In this document: positions 16,553 to 24,968 of the stretch, in pieces
How positions within the stretch are numbered: the first letter of the stretch is position 1
How the letters are laid out: every line of letters starts with the position of its first letter
Source of the DNA: an uncultured Dehalococcoidia bacterium
GTDB taxonomy: Bacteria; Chloroflexota; Dehalococcoidia; Lucifugimonadales; UBA3495
Direction: 5' to 3'
Assembly: GCA_958295765.1 (NCBI GenBank)
Contig: CATQHB010000002.1
Span: forward strand, 1,438,091 to 1,502,090
DNA: 64,000 bases
Made by a program: the position numbers and the translations under genes
The notes under the pieces: model-generated
Databases searched by the model: none
What the model saw: only the letters and a program-made list of their open reading frames with translations
Told to the model about the DNA's origin: nothing

Positions 16553-17359
16553 TCAACCCTGCGCCGGGCAGTCCGTTACCCCGGCCAGGAAACTGCGGAG
16601 GTGAGGCAGGGCCTGGTCGCTGCGCTGCCAGGCTTTCAGGTGGCCCAGCCCCGGCAGGGAGCGGAATTGCAGGTTGGGGTGGCCGGCAACGCATTGGCGG
16701 GCCAGGGGATAAGCCGGGTCATCCTCCCCGGCGTAAATCAGGCCGGGGACGGTAAGGGAGTCCAGGGCATCCTCAAACCCCGCCGCGTCCCGGATGGCGG
16801 TGGTCAGCGTTATCAGGGCTTCGATGTCGCTGCCGGCAAACTGGGCCTTGACGTGGGGGGGAATCAGTTCGCCGCGCCGGTCGCCGGCCGCCAGGGCGTC
16901 CCGGGTACGGGCGAACCGCTCAATGCGCCGGTTCAGGGGGCCGGGGTCGCGCTGGTAGGGGTGCATCCCGCCGATTGCCAGGGAGCAGAGCCGCTGCGGG
17001 GCATACCGGGCGGCGCCAAAGCCGACCCAACCGCCAAAAGAGTAACCGAGGTAATGCACCCGGGGCGTTGCCAGGGCGTCCAGCACGGCTACCAAGTCGG
17101 CCACCAGCAACTCCATACCATACTCGGCAACGCTATGGGGCTTGTCGCTGGCGCCGTGGCCCCGCGCGTCCATCAATATCAGGGAGTAGTCCTGCGCCAA
17201 GTCCTTTACATAACCGGCCCCGGCCCAATCCGACATACTCTGCATAAACCCGTGCAGCAGCAACAGGGGCGGGTTGGCCTCATTCCCCAATTCCCCGGCT
17301 GCGGCGCGGGGTTCGACCCGGTAGTGGATGCGGACGCCGCCGTTGTTCACGTAGGGCAT
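16553..17359 (-). CDS. Alpha/beta hydrolase
   Basis: 268 residues, a complete alpha/beta hydrolase fold. The oxyanion strand is LLLLHGFMQS at 32-41, the nucleophile is S107 in GYSFGG, the acid is D213/D214 in GEDDPAYP and the histidine is H240 in GLGHLKAW. MDARGHGASDKP is the conserved loop after strand 4. Esters, lactones or C-C bonds of ring-cleavage products are possible substrates; the sequence does not decide. It follows the cupin gene by seven bases on the same strand, so the two are likely cotranscribed. Confidence 0.9.
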   Translation of the reverse strand: MPYVNNGGVRIHYRVEPRAAAGELGNEANPPLLLLHGFMQSMSDWAGAGYVKDLAQDYSLILMDARGHGASDKPHSVAEYGMELLVADLVAVLDALATPRVHYLGYSFGGWVGFGAARYAPQRLCSLAIGGMHPYQRDPGPLNRRIERFARTRDALAAGDRRGELIPPHVKAQFAGSDIEALITLTTAIRDAAGFEDALDSLTVPGLIYAGEDDPAYPLARQCVAGHPNLQFRSLPGLGHLKAWQRSDQALPHLRSFLAGVTDCPAQG

Positions 17360-17366
17360 AGAAAGG

Positions 17367-17720
17367 TCAGGTTCCCGGCGTCTGGTTCGCCAGGGGAATA
17401 GCGATACTTATCCGAGGCACGTCGCTGGAGACGCGGGTAGTATGCCCCTGCCCGGTCAGGTCTTCCACCAGCATAACCCGGCCGGGGCCGATCTGATGCA
17501 CCGAGCCGTCGCCGAGGCCGATTTCTCCCTCGCCGGAAAGGGTGATGATGTAGTTGCGGCGGGACTCGACGTGCCAATCGCTGAACTGGCCCGGCTGCTG
17601 TACCCGGAACCGGATGCCGGTTATCTGCTCCAAGGACGCCGGGTTGGGGAAGGTGGTAGTTTCCAGTTCTTCCAGGTGGGATTGACCGTCTTCGCCGGTG
17701 TAGATGCGGGTGATTAGCAT
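17367..17720 (-). CDS. Cupin-domain protein
   Basis: 117 residues from the ATG at 17720 (AAGGGGG seven bases upstream). The longer open frame up to 17855 is rejected because its extra N-terminus reads through a family A repeat arm. A single cupin barrel is suggested by DWHVESRRNYIITLSGEGEIGLGDGS followed by IGPGRVMLVEDLTGQGHTTRV: one metal-ligand histidine lies in the first motif (the H-x-H pair is reduced to one histidine) and another near the end of the second. It may bind a small molecule or act as a mono-cupin enzyme. Seven bases separate it from the alpha/beta hydrolase gene. Function unknown. Confidence 0.8.
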   Translation of the reverse strand: MLITRIYTGEDGQSHLEELETTTFPNPASLEQITGIRFRVQQPGQFSDWHVESRRNYIITLSGEGEIGLGDGSVHQIGPGRVMLVEDLTGQGHTTRVSSDVPRISIAIPLANQTPGT

Positions 17721-17807
17721 GGCATTGCCCCCTTGACTGCCTGATTTCCTGATTCTTTGCCTGATGAGGAGTTGATATTTTCGGCGGCGGCGCGCCCAAC
17801 CGTATCC

Positions 17808-17842
17808 GGTGGTTCGTCCTTCGACCGGCTCAGGATGAGCGG
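17808..17842. repeat. Family A right arm
   Basis: A single arm (CCTTCGACCGGCTCAGGATG then AGCGG) preceded by GGTTCG, between dxs and the cupin gene. Read on the minus strand it adds a false N-terminal extension to the cupin frame. Confidence 0.75.
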
Positions 17843-17904
17843 AGAGAGCCGGCAACCGGGGCGGCTGAGGTTTGCCAGACTCCGGTGGCTGACGTTTGCC
17901 AGGC

Positions 17905-19818
17905 TCAGGCGGCCACTTCCCGACCGGCTTTGTCCCTGGGCGGCAATTGGGCCGAATCGGGAAAGAAGGTGGTCAGGATTTGCTGAGCGATGCCCTCGGC
18001 GTCCAGTTGCAGCCGGCGCCGTTGGTCTGCCGCCGTGCCATGCTCGATAAAGTAGTCCGGCATACCGATGCGGTGAACCAGGACCGACTCCATTCCGGCC
18101 TCGGACAGGGCCTCCAGCACCGCCGAGCCGAACCCGCCGGCCAGCACGTTCTCCTCAACGGTCACAATGCGGCGGGTACTACGGGCAGCGTCCAGCAGCA
18201 GGCTGAGATCCAGCGGCTTCACAAAGAGGGGGTTCACCACGCCGCAGGCGATGCCATAGTCGGCCAGCAACTCAGCAGCGGTAACGGCGGCGTTGGCCGC
18301 CTTGCCCAGGCCAAAGATAACTACGTCGCTGCCTTCCCGGACCACGGCGCCCCGGCCCAAGGGGAGTTCCTTGAGGTTCGAGTCCAGCGGCGCACCGGTG
18401 GCCGGCCCGCGGGCGATGCGGATGGCAAAAGGCCCCGGGTATTTATAGGCGGTATAGATGAGATGCTGCAAATCGTTTTCGTCCATCGGCGCCGCTACTA
18501 CGGCGTTGGGGAGACAGCGCAGGTATGAAATGTCAAAGGCGCCATGGTGGGTTTTGCCATCCTCGCCGACGATGCCGGCCCGGTCGGCAATCAGCGTTAC
18601 CGGCAGGTTTTGCAAGCAGACATCGTGAACTACCTGGTCGAAAGCCCGCTGTAGAAAGGTGGAATAGATGGATACGAAAGGATTGAGGCCGGTAGAGGCC
18701 ATACCCGCCGCCATACTGACCGCGTGCTGTTCCGCAATGCCCACGTCAAAGACCTTGTCGGGGAACTCCCGCCGGACTTCCTCCAGCCCGGTGCCCTCCA
18801 GCATCGCCGCAGAGATGCCAACCACCGATTCGTCGTCGCGCATCAGCCGTTTGATGGTCTGGGCAAATACCTGGGAGTAGGTAGGCGCGCCCGCGGCGCC
18901 GCCCAACGGGGAGCTGGGCTGATGAAACCGAACCGGGTCGTCCTCGGCCGGCTCATAGCCATGCCCTTTGTGGGTAACGACGTGAACCAGGGGAACCAGG
19001 CCGGTGGAGGCCCGGGCCTGGCCGAGGGTTTGTTCAAGCTGTCCGAAATCGTGGCCGTCCACCGGCCCCAGGTATTGAAAGCCCAACTCGGTCCAGAACA
19101 CCGTCGGGAGGATGATGCTGTCCAGCCCGTCCCTGAACCTTTTGACCAGCCGGTAAATCGCCTCGCCGGTAGGCACCCGCTTGGAAAGGGCCTGCATCCG
19201 CCCAATCATCGCCCGGTATTCCGGGTGGGTAATCAGCCGCTTGCGCCAGTTGGTGAGAAAACCGACGTTCTCAGAAATCGACATCCCGTTGTCATTAAGC
19301 ACGACGATCAGCTTTTCAGGGTTGAGATGCACAATGTTGTTGAGCGCCTCAAAGCTGGAGCCGGAGGTCATCGCCCCGTCGCCAACTACGGCGATAGTCC
19401 AGGAGTCGCTGCGGCGGTTGACCGCGCCTTGGGCGATGCCCAGGGCAATGGAAAGGCCGGTGCCGGCATGGCCGGCGCAAAGGGTATCATGGGGGCTTTC
19501 CATCGGCTCCCCGAACCCGGACAGGCCGCCCTCCAAACGGATGTCCTTGAACTCGTCCCGCCGCCCGGTTACCAGCTTGTGGGTGTACATCTGGTTGGTG
19601 GTGTCCCAGACGATGCGGTCGGTGGGGCTGTCGAAAACCCGGTGCAAGGCCAGGGTGAGTTCAACGACGCCTAAATTAGAGGCCAAATGACCACCGCGCT
19701 CGGTTATCACGGAAATGATAGTGTCCCGGGCCTCCTGCGCAACCTGGGCCAACTCTGGGCGAGTCAGCCCCTTGAGGTCGCTCGGCGCATCTATCCGGTC
19801 CAGAAGACGGCTGGGCAT
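17905..19818 (-). CDS. dxs: 1-deoxy-D-xylulose-5-phosphate synthase (divergent)
   Basis: 637 residues, normal for DXS, the ThDP enzyme that joins pyruvate and glyceraldehyde 3-phosphate at the head of the MEP isoprenoid pathway. Present are GGHLASNLGVVELTLALH with the active-site histidine, the ThDP motif VVGDGAMTSGSSFEALNN, YSTFLQRAFDQVVHD, and ADRAGIVGEDGKTHHGAFD. Two N-terminal motifs differ from the norm: the usual GHQAYPHKILTGR reads TNQMYTHKLVTGR, and GHSSTSIS reads GHAGTGLS. It is a single gene with its own promoter at 19890-19918 and AAAGGA before the ATG. It remains best called DXS, although another transketolase-like activity cannot be excluded. Confidence 0.87.
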   Translation of the reverse strand: MPSRLLDRIDAPSDLKGLTRPELAQVAQEARDTIISVITERGGHLASNLGVVELTLALHRVFDSPTDRIVWDTTNQMYTHKLVTGRRDEFKDIRLEGGLSGFGEPMESPHDTLCAGHAGTGLSIALGIAQGAVNRRSDSWTIAVVGDGAMTSGSSFEALNNIVHLNPEKLIVVLNDNGMSISENVGFLTNWRKRLITHPEYRAMIGRMQALSKRVPTGEAIYRLVKRFRDGLDSIILPTVFWTELGFQYLGPVDGHDFGQLEQTLGQARASTGLVPLVHVVTHKGHGYEPAEDDPVRFHQPSSPLGGAAGAPTYSQVFAQTIKRLMRDDESVVGISAAMLEGTGLEEVRREFPDKVFDVGIAEQHAVSMAAGMASTGLNPFVSIYSTFLQRAFDQVVHDVCLQNLPVTLIADRAGIVGEDGKTHHGAFDISYLRCLPNAVVAAPMDENDLQHLIYTAYKYPGPFAIRIARGPATGAPLDSNLKELPLGRGAVVREGSDVVIFGLGKAANAAVTAAELLADYGIACGVVNPLFVKPLDLSLLLDAARSTRRIVTVEENVLAGGFGSAVLEALSEAGMESVLVHRIGMPDYFIEHGTAADQRRRLQLDAEGIAQQILTTFFPDSAQLPPRDKAGREVAA

Positions 19819-19889
19819 GGGAGATTTCCTTTTTGACCTTCAGCTACATTCCAGAACAGCGCAGCCGAGGGGGTTGAATAATTGCGGTT

Positions 19890-19918
19890 AATGTAGGGTG
19901 CCAAGTACCGGCTGTCAA
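19890..19918 (-). promoter_or_regulatory. Sigma-70 promoter for dxs
   Basis: On the minus strand: TTGACA, a 17-base spacer, then TACATT. The -35 is perfect and the -10 matches four of six, about 72 bases before the dxs ATG. A family A hairpin lies immediately upstream (19933-20006). Confidence 0.6.
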
Positions 19919-19932
19919 GTTGCCTTATCTCT

Positions 19933-20006
19933 CCGCTCATCCTGAGCTTGTCGAAGGACGAAACGCCGGATAGGGGCCGGTGGTTCGACAAGCTCACCAT
20001 GAGCGG
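19933..20006. repeat. Hairpin repeat, family A (inverted orientation)
   Basis: CCGCTCATCCTGAGCTTGTC, then loop, then GACAAGCTCACCATGAGCGG. The two arms are swapped relative to the 7569 copy, so this one is inserted in the other orientation. The 387-base gap between dxs and the GPP34-domain gene holds this, the dxs promoter and a GC-rich stretch with nothing else I can identify. Confidence 0.85.
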
Positions 20007-20205
20007 TTTTGTTCTTGGCGTAGCCTTTGCACCTACCCTGCTTTTTGAGCCTTCCCGTTTCTGCCGGGAGGGGGTCTCCAGATTCCCCGGCCGCTACATA
20101 CCATTGGTTTACATAACAAGCCCTGGAACGCCGCTGCCGTCCTGTTGACTCGATTGTTCCGGGAAGGACGGCGCATCGGGTAACGGCGCATTAGAAAGCC
20201 GGGAG

Positions 20206-20856
20206 TTAGACCATGTGGCCCTGTACCGAGGCCGCGACCGATGCCTGGATGTCATAGATGGCCTGAGACATTGCCTGGCCGATGAGGTCTAACTGGCGCA
20301 CCTGCGCGATGCGGTCGGAGGCCCGGTTAAGCTCCTGCCGGGATAGCAGCCGGCTGAAAATACCGCAGGCGTCGGCCAGGCAGATAATCATCACGTCCCG
20401 CGGTTCCGGGATTTCATCGCTGAGCAGCACTCCCATAATGCGCAGCTTGACTTCCCGCTCCGCCGTGCCGTCAATCACCGGGTAGCGCCGGGAGCGGAAA
20501 ACCCACAGGAAACGGTCCTCCTGGGGTTCCAGGATACCCTCGGCCACCAGCCGGGACAGCGCCTCATCGTGAATCACCTGGGCGCGCTGCGCCGTGTGTT
20601 CCACCCAAAAACGGGCGTCGCGCTCCTCCCCGGTGGCAATCTCGGCCAGCGTCGGGTCGAGCAGGCTATCGCCTACCGGCGTAGCATCCAGCAGTATCAG
20701 GTTCTCCAGGTCGGTGTCAATCCGGTTTTCCATCGCCAGGTCCATCAGCGTCCCGCCGGCGACGGCATAGTCCAGCGACCAACTGGGCAACTGCACAAAT
20801 CTCCCGCCCTCGTCGCGGAGCAGGAGCAGAATAATTTCCTCAACGAATCTCAACAC
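20206..20856 (-). CDS. GPP34-domain protein (Golgi phosphoprotein 3-like)
   Basis: 216 residues. The pattern FVEEIILLLLRDEGG, LDYAVAGGTLMDLAMENRI, then GDSLLDPTLAEIA and the LSRLVAEGILE helix matches the GPP34/GOLPH3 fold known from eukaryotic Golgi phosphoinositide adaptors and from bacteria, mainly Actinobacteria. In bacteria its role is not settled; membrane lipid binding is the usual assumption. The start is a GTG with GGAGAGGG upstream. No cotranscribed neighbour is obvious: cysC lies 348 bases upstream beyond a family B repeat. Confidence 0.83.
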   Translation of the reverse strand: MLRFVEEIILLLLRDEGGRFVQLPSWSLDYAVAGGTLMDLAMENRIDTDLENLILLDATPVGDSLLDPTLAEIATGEERDARFWVEHTAQRAQVIHDEALSRLVAEGILEPQEDRFLWVFRSRRYPVIDGTAEREVKLRIMGVLLSDEIPEPRDVMIICLADACGIFSRLLSRQELNRASDRIAQVRQLDLIGQAMSQAIYDIQASVAASVQGHMV

Positions 20857-21003
20857 GATGCTTTTCCCTCTCCAGTAATGGGATTACGCCAAAGCCGCTA
20901 CCGGGCCAAGCCGCAAACCAAGGATAGTTTACGCCAGCGCGCCTTATTAGTCCACAATACCAGACCACAGGGATTCTCAACAGGTGTTGGTATTATTATC
21001 GAG

Positions 21004-21122
21004 GTAGGGGCGGGTTTGTAACCCGCTTTTGCTTGGGTGCAGGAATGGGTCGGATCTGGCAGACCCGTTTCCTGGGATGTCTCTGCCCCTGAACGCCGGG
21101 CGGGTTACAAACCCGCCCCTAC
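21004..21122. repeat. Inverted repeat, family B
   Basis: The arm GGTAGGGGCGGGTTTGTAAC at the left and its inverse GGGTTACAAACCCGCCCC at the right, with an internal segment similar to the 10341 copy (GTGCAGGAATGGGTCGG against TGCCGGAACCGGTCGG). It lies in the 391-base gap upstream of the GPP34-domain gene, which otherwise has nothing I can identify. Confidence 0.82.
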
Positions 21123-21204
21123 CATACCCCGAACACCGCAACCGGGCCGTCAGGATTATCAACACCTGTTGATTACCAGACCATACTCAATACGGGAACG
21201 CCGG

Positions 21205-21813
21205 CTACCCGGCCCGGCCCCGCAGGAACCCTTCCTGAACCAGGTATTCCAGAATCAACCGGACGTTGCAATCCACGTCGTTGTTGACGGTGTCCAGGCT
21301 AATCTCCGGGCAGTCCGGCGGCTCATAGGGGTCGTCGATGCCGGTGAAGCCCTTAAGCTCGCCCCGGCGCGCCCTGGCGTACAGCCCCCGGGCATCCCGC
21401 CGCTCGCACACCTCCAACGGGGTATCGACGAATACCTCAACAAAGCTGGCCTCGCCGATTAGTTGGCGCACCTCGTAGCGGGTGGCCCGGTAGGGACTTA
21501 CGGCGGCGCAGATTACCACCCCGCCATGCTTGACTATCTCGGCGGCAACGAAACCGATGCGGCGAATGTTGGTGTCCCGGTCTTCCTTGCTGAAGCCCAG
21601 CCCTTTGGAGAAGTGAGACCTGACCACATCGCCGTCAAGGACGGTTACCGGCCGGCCCCGCTCCGTAAACCGGTCCGCCAGCGCCGCCGCCGTAGTCGAT
21701 TTGCCGGCCCCGCTCAGGCCGGTGAACCATACGCATAGGCCCTTTTGGTAGTGGGGGAAGGGGGATTCGGTCAGTATAGCTGCCGCCTTGAGCCGGGGTC
21801 TTTTCATTGTCAT
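21205..21813 (-). CDS. cysC: Adenylylsulfate kinase
   Basis: 202 residues, full APS kinase, which phosphorylates adenylyl sulfate to PAPS for sulfate assimilation or sulfation. The P-loop GLSGAGKST is at 32-40, followed by LDGDVVRSHFSKGLGFSKEDRDTNIRR, the APS-binding segment. AVSPYRATRYEVRQLIG and FVEVFVDTPLEVCERRDARGLY are also typical, and the lid KGFTGIDDPYEPP follows. It stands alone: no sulfate adenylyltransferase is in the window. The ATG at 21813 has no strong ribosome binding site; an ATG two codons later is possible. Confidence 0.95.
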   Translation of the reverse strand: MTMKRPRLKAAAILTESPFPHYQKGLCVWFTGLSGAGKSTTAAALADRFTERGRPVTVLDGDVVRSHFSKGLGFSKEDRDTNIRRIGFVAAEIVKHGGVVICAAVSPYRATRYEVRQLIGEASFVEVFVDTPLEVCERRDARGLYARARRGELKGFTGIDDPYEPPDCPEISLDTVNNDVDCNVRLILEYLVQEGFLRGRAG

Positions 21814-21864
21814 TCTGATGGAGCGGAAAGCTAGTGAGAAAGGGTTTTGCGCGGGCTGGGCCGC

Positions 21865-21941
21865 TGGTGGGCAGTACTGGACTCGAACCAGTGACCTCCT
21901 GCGTGTAAAGCAGGCGCTCTAACCATCTGAGCTAACCGCCC
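21865..21941 (-). tRNA. tRNA-Val (anticodon UAC)
   Basis: Complete cloverleaf on the minus strand with CCA encoded at the 3' end. Acceptor GGGCGGT/ACTGCCC, D arm with GCTC...GAGC, anticodon loop TTTACAC giving UAC, and TTCGAGT in the T loop. It is the last of four tRNA genes in a row. Confidence 0.95.
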
Positions 21942-22004
21942 GGAAGTGAGGTTTCAGTCATCTCTGGAGCCGGGGGCGGGGTTTACATAACGGTTACATA
22001 GTAA

Positions 22005-22080
22005 TGGCGCGCTTGGCGGGATTCGAACCCACGACCTCTGCCTCCGCAGGGCAGCGCTCTATCCACTGAGCTACAAGCGC
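22005..22080 (-). tRNA. tRNA-Arg (anticodon GCG)
   Basis: Minus strand, acceptor GCGCTTG/CAAGCGC, discriminator G, CCA encoded. The anticodon stem CTGCC/GGCAG encloses the loop CTGCGGA, so positions 34-36 are GCG. Most bacteria read CGU/CGC/CGA with an inosine-modified ACG tRNA; a G34 version is unusual. Confidence 0.93.
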
Positions 22081-22151
22081 CGGTTTTCCGGGTTCCGGTT
22101 TATGCTTAACTCCTTGCCGACTGGGGTATCCGGTATCCCGCCGGGAAAGAG

Positions 22152-22238
22152 TGGTGCCGAGGGAGGGATTTGAACCCACACGTCCATAAAGGACACTGCG
22201 CCCTGAACGCAGCGCGTCTGCCGTTTCGCCACCTCGGC
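22152..22238 (-). tRNA. tRNA-Leu (anticodon CAG)
   Basis: Minus strand, 87 bases with a long variable arm as expected for class II leucine tRNAs. Acceptor GCCGAGG/CCTCGGC, anticodon loop TTCAGGG giving CAG, T loop TTCAAAT, CCA encoded. Confidence 0.95.
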
Positions 22239-22283
22239 CAGGTTGAACCGGATTGGAGCCGGGCTACTGCCCGCCGCTCCGTA

Positions 22284-22359
22284 TGGTGGGCGATGGAGGA
22301 TTTGAACCTCCGACCTCCTCGGTGTGAACGAGGCGCTCTAACCACTGAGCTAACCGCCC
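22284..22359 (-). tRNA. tRNA-Val (anticodon CAC)
   Basis: Minus strand, acceptor GGGCGGT paired with ATCGCCC, anticodon loop TTCACAC giving CAC, T loop TTCAAAT, CCA encoded. First of the four-gene tRNA cluster and similar in its 5' half to the other valine tRNA. Confidence 0.95.
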
Positions 22360-22449
22360 GCCGGTTCCCTCTGTGTAACAATTATAGGGAGATAGCCGCC
22401 GGCGCGCAACCCTGATAATTGCGAATTAAGAATTAGGAATTAGGAATTG

Positions 22450-22773
22450 CTATCGGGCGGTCATTCCGCCGTCAATCACCAGTTCGCTGCCGGTAACGAA
22501 AAACCGCTCATGGTGAGCCGGTCGAACCACTCATTTATCCTTCGACAAGCTCAGGATGAGCGGGGGGCTTGCTCCCCTGCGAGAACCGAAAGACTTGCTA
22601 CGGCCATTTCGTAACTACAAATTGCTATCGGGCGGTCATCCCGCCGTCAATCACCAGTTCAATGCCGATAACGAAAAACCGCTCATGGTGAGCCGGTCGA
22701 ACCACTCATTTATCCTTCGACAAGCTCAGGATGAGCGGGGGGCTTGCTACAGCCATTTCGTAACTGTAAATTG
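22450..22773. repeat. Two duplicated SDR gene ends, each with a family A hairpin
   Basis: Two units (about 22450-22621 and 22622-22773) each begin with roughly 55 bases nearly identical to the last codons of the SDR gene at 22774 (TCGGGCGGTCATCCCGCCGT and on to CGGTAACGAA), then switch to a complete family A hairpin (22504-22563 and 22679-22738), then a short spacer ending GCTATCGGGCGG where the next copy begins. The intact gene end follows at 22774. The two spacers differ in length, so the duplications are not recent perfect copies. Confidence 0.85.
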
Positions 22774-23523
22774 CTATCGGGCGGTCATCCCGCCGTCAAT
22801 CACCAGTTCGCTGCCGGTAACGAAGGATGATTCGTCGGATGCCAGGTAGAGGATACCGGCGGCGATGTCCTCCGGGGTTCCCATTCGGCCCAGGGGTGTG
22901 CGGCCTACCCGCAAGTCGTGAACTTCCGGGAGGGCGTGGCTGGCCGCGGTCATCGGGCTGTCCACAAAGCCGGGATGCACTGAGTTGACCCGGATGCCCT
23001 CTTGAGCGTACTGGATGGCCGCCGACTTGGTAAAAATGCGCACGGCGCCCTTGGAGGCGTGGTAAGCGGCGGAGGTTTCGCTGCCTACGATCCCGTAGAT
23101 GGACGATATGTTGATGATGGAACCGCCGCCGGCTTTACGCAGTTCCGGTATCGCCAGCTTGGTGCCTAGAAACACCCCTTTGCCATTGACTTCCATCACC
23201 CGGTCCCAGGTCTCTACCTCGGTTTCCGCCACCGCGGCGCGCCCACTGATACCGGCATTGTTCACCACCACGTCCAGCTTGCCGTAGGCCGCCACTGTTG
23301 CATCAATGACCTGCTGCCAGTTTGCTTCGTCGGTAACGTCTAATAACATAAACATTGCCCGGCCGCCGGCTTCCCTGATCCGTATTTCCGTTTCCCGTCC
23401 TTCTGTTTCCAGCACGTCGGCCAGGACGACGGCCGCGCCCTCCTGGGCCAGCAGTTTAGCGGTGGCGGCGCCAATGCCCCGGGCGCCGCCGCTAATCAGC
23501 GCCACTTTGCCGGCAACTCGCAT
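22774..23523 (-). CDS. Short-chain dehydrogenase/reductase (SDR)
   Basis: 249 residues from the ATG at 23523, chosen because GGAGGAAT lies directly upstream and the Rossmann strand VAGKVALISGG starts at once. SGGARGIG is the cofactor motif, NNAGISGRAAV follows, the catalytic serine is in IINISSIYG, and YHASK gives the tyrosine and lysine. The acidic residue after strand 2 (LADV) suggests NAD(H). C-terminal TGSELVIDGG. It resembles the 3-alpha/20-beta-hydroxysteroid dehydrogenase and glucose-dehydrogenase-like group, but the substrate is unknown. The 3' end is copied twice downstream at 22450-22773. Confidence 0.92.
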   Translation of the reverse strand: MRVAGKVALISGGARGIGAATAKLLAQEGAAVVLADVLETEGRETEIRIREAGGRAMFMLLDVTDEANWQQVIDATVAAYGKLDVVVNNAGISGRAAVAETEVETWDRVMEVNGKGVFLGTKLAIPELRKAGGGSIINISSIYGIVGSETSAAYHASKGAVRIFTKSAAIQYAQEGIRVNSVHPGFVDSPMTAASHALPEVHDLRVGRTPLGRMGTPEDIAAGILYLASDESSFVTGSELVIDGGMTAR

Positions 23524-23720
23524 ACTATTCCTCCTGAATCCTCCTGAAAATCCCGGCCAGTAATTACTTTTGCAAATCCCGGCGCGCTCGGCGGCCCGGC
23601 GGTGAAAAATCGCCAAAACGGGCCTGAACCCGTTATGTCAAGTGTTTTCAGCGAAAATCGGCCGGGGATGTTACATAACGTCTATTGTGCGAACCAATGG
23701 GTCGGAGAGTTTGGAACCCT

Positions 23721-24968
23721 TTACCGGCCCGCCGGCGGCTGCAAAACGGTCCGCGAGCCGTCCATCGCCACTAACTGGGTTTCCACCGCTTCCAGCAGCA
23801 AGTCCAGGTTCCAGCCCCGGGCTGCCGAGATTAGCACGCTGGGGTAGGATTCCAGGCCGGGCGGCGGGAGCGGCGCCTGGCTTGACTTTCCATCAATCGG
23901 TTGGTCGGCCAGCAAGTCCAGCTTGTTGATGACCAGCAGGCAGGGCTTTTGGCCCAGCCCCAGGTCGGCCAGGGTTTCCTCAACCACGTCGGCCTGCTCC
24001 GGCGCTTTGGGGTGGGTTATGTCCAGTACGTGAATCAGGATGTCCGACTCGGCCAGTTCCTCCAGGGTAGCGCGGAAAGCGGCTACCACCATTGGCGAAA
24101 GTTTCTGGATAAAGCCCACGGTGTCGGTCAGGAGCAATTCGTCGCCGGAGGGCATCCGGATGCGGCGGGTAACCGGGTCGAGGGTGGAAAACAATTGGTC
24201 TTCCGCCTCCACTTCGGCGTGGCTCAGGGCGTTGAAAAGGGTGCTTTTCCCGGCGTTGGTGTATCCCACCAGGGTAGCCATAGGAATACTGGCCTTCTTG
24301 CGCCGCCCGATGTAGATGGTACGCCGCTGCCGTACCTTGTCCAACTCCTGCTGGATTTTCTGGATACGCTGGCGGATTAAACGGCGGTCGGTTTCTAACT
24401 GAGTCTCACCGGGGCCGCGGGTGCCGATGCCGCCGCCCAGCCTTTCCAAGTGAGACCACTGGCCCACCAGCCGGGGCAGTAGATACTGGTGCTGGGCCAG
24501 TTCAACCTGGAGCTTGCCCTCATGGGTACGGGCGTGGCGTCCAAATACGTCGAGAATCAAGGCCGTCCGGTCGATGACCTTCACCTGAAGGGCCGCCTCC
24601 AGGTTGCGTTGCTGGGTGGGGGTCAGCTCATCGTCAAAGATGACCGTTTCGGCCTCCCGCTCGGCCACCATTTCCTGAACTTCCTGCAACTTGCCCTTGC
24701 CCACGTAGGTAGGGGTCAGTCGGTCGGCCCGCTGGGTTATCTGGCCGGCTACCTGGGCGCCGGCCGAATGGGTCAGGTAGGCCAGTTCCTCAAGGGTATC
24801 GTCCAACTCCCATAGATGAGAGCGGTTCTTCAGTTCTACGGCAACCAGGATCGCCTTTTCCCGTTCCGGTTCGGTGGCAACAGTCCGTTTAGGTATGACT
24901 CTATCCCTCCCGAGGGGCCGGTATGGCCCAGGATTCCAGCCGTTGACAACCCTTTTCCACCTGCTCAT
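23721..24968 (-). CDS. hflX: Ribosome-associated GTPase HflX
   Basis: 415 residues as drawn. HflX splits or rescues stalled ribosomes. The N-terminal HflX domain starts at about 37 ([14 protein letters not shown]), with the conserved GKGKLQEVQ and [17 protein letters not shown]; the glycine-rich linker [23 protein letters not shown] is at 175-196; the GTPase follows with GYTNAGKST (235-243), DTVGFI and NKLDLL. The only ATG in frame, at 24968, lies 68 bases inside dapL and has no clear ribosome binding site. A GGGAGGGAT sits at the dapL end, so the real start may be a rarer codon near 24893. Either way the two genes are coupled. Confidence 0.9.
   Translation of the reverse strand: MSRWKRVVNGWNPGPYRPLGRDRVIPKRTVATEPEREKAILVAVELKNRSHLWELDDTLEELAYLTHSAGAQVAGQITQRADRLTPTYVGKGKLQEVQEMVAEREAETVIFDDELTPTQQRNLEAALQVKVIDRTALILDVFGRHARTHEGKLQVELAQHQYLLPRLVGQWSHLERLGGGIGTRGPGETQLETDRRLIRQRIQKIQQELDKVRQRRTIYIGRRKKASIPMATLVGYTNAGKSTLFNALSHAEVEAEDQLFSTLDPVTRRIRMPSGDELLLTDTVGFIQKLSPMVVAAFRATLEELAESDILIHVLDITHPKAPEQADVVEETLADLGLGQKPCLLVINKLDLLADQPIDGKSSQAPLPPPGLESYPSVLISAARGWNLDLLLEAVETQLVAMDGSRTVLQPPAGR

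Noticed and set aside
17721-17855. N-terminal extension of the cupin protein
   Set aside because: The extra residues (SAHPEPVEGRT) are encoded by a family A repeat arm, and the ATG at 17720 has a good ribosome binding site.
23524-23616. N-terminal extension of the 22774 SDR
   Set aside because: The extra 31 residues precede the Rossmann strand, and GGAGGAAT lies right before the ATG at 23523.
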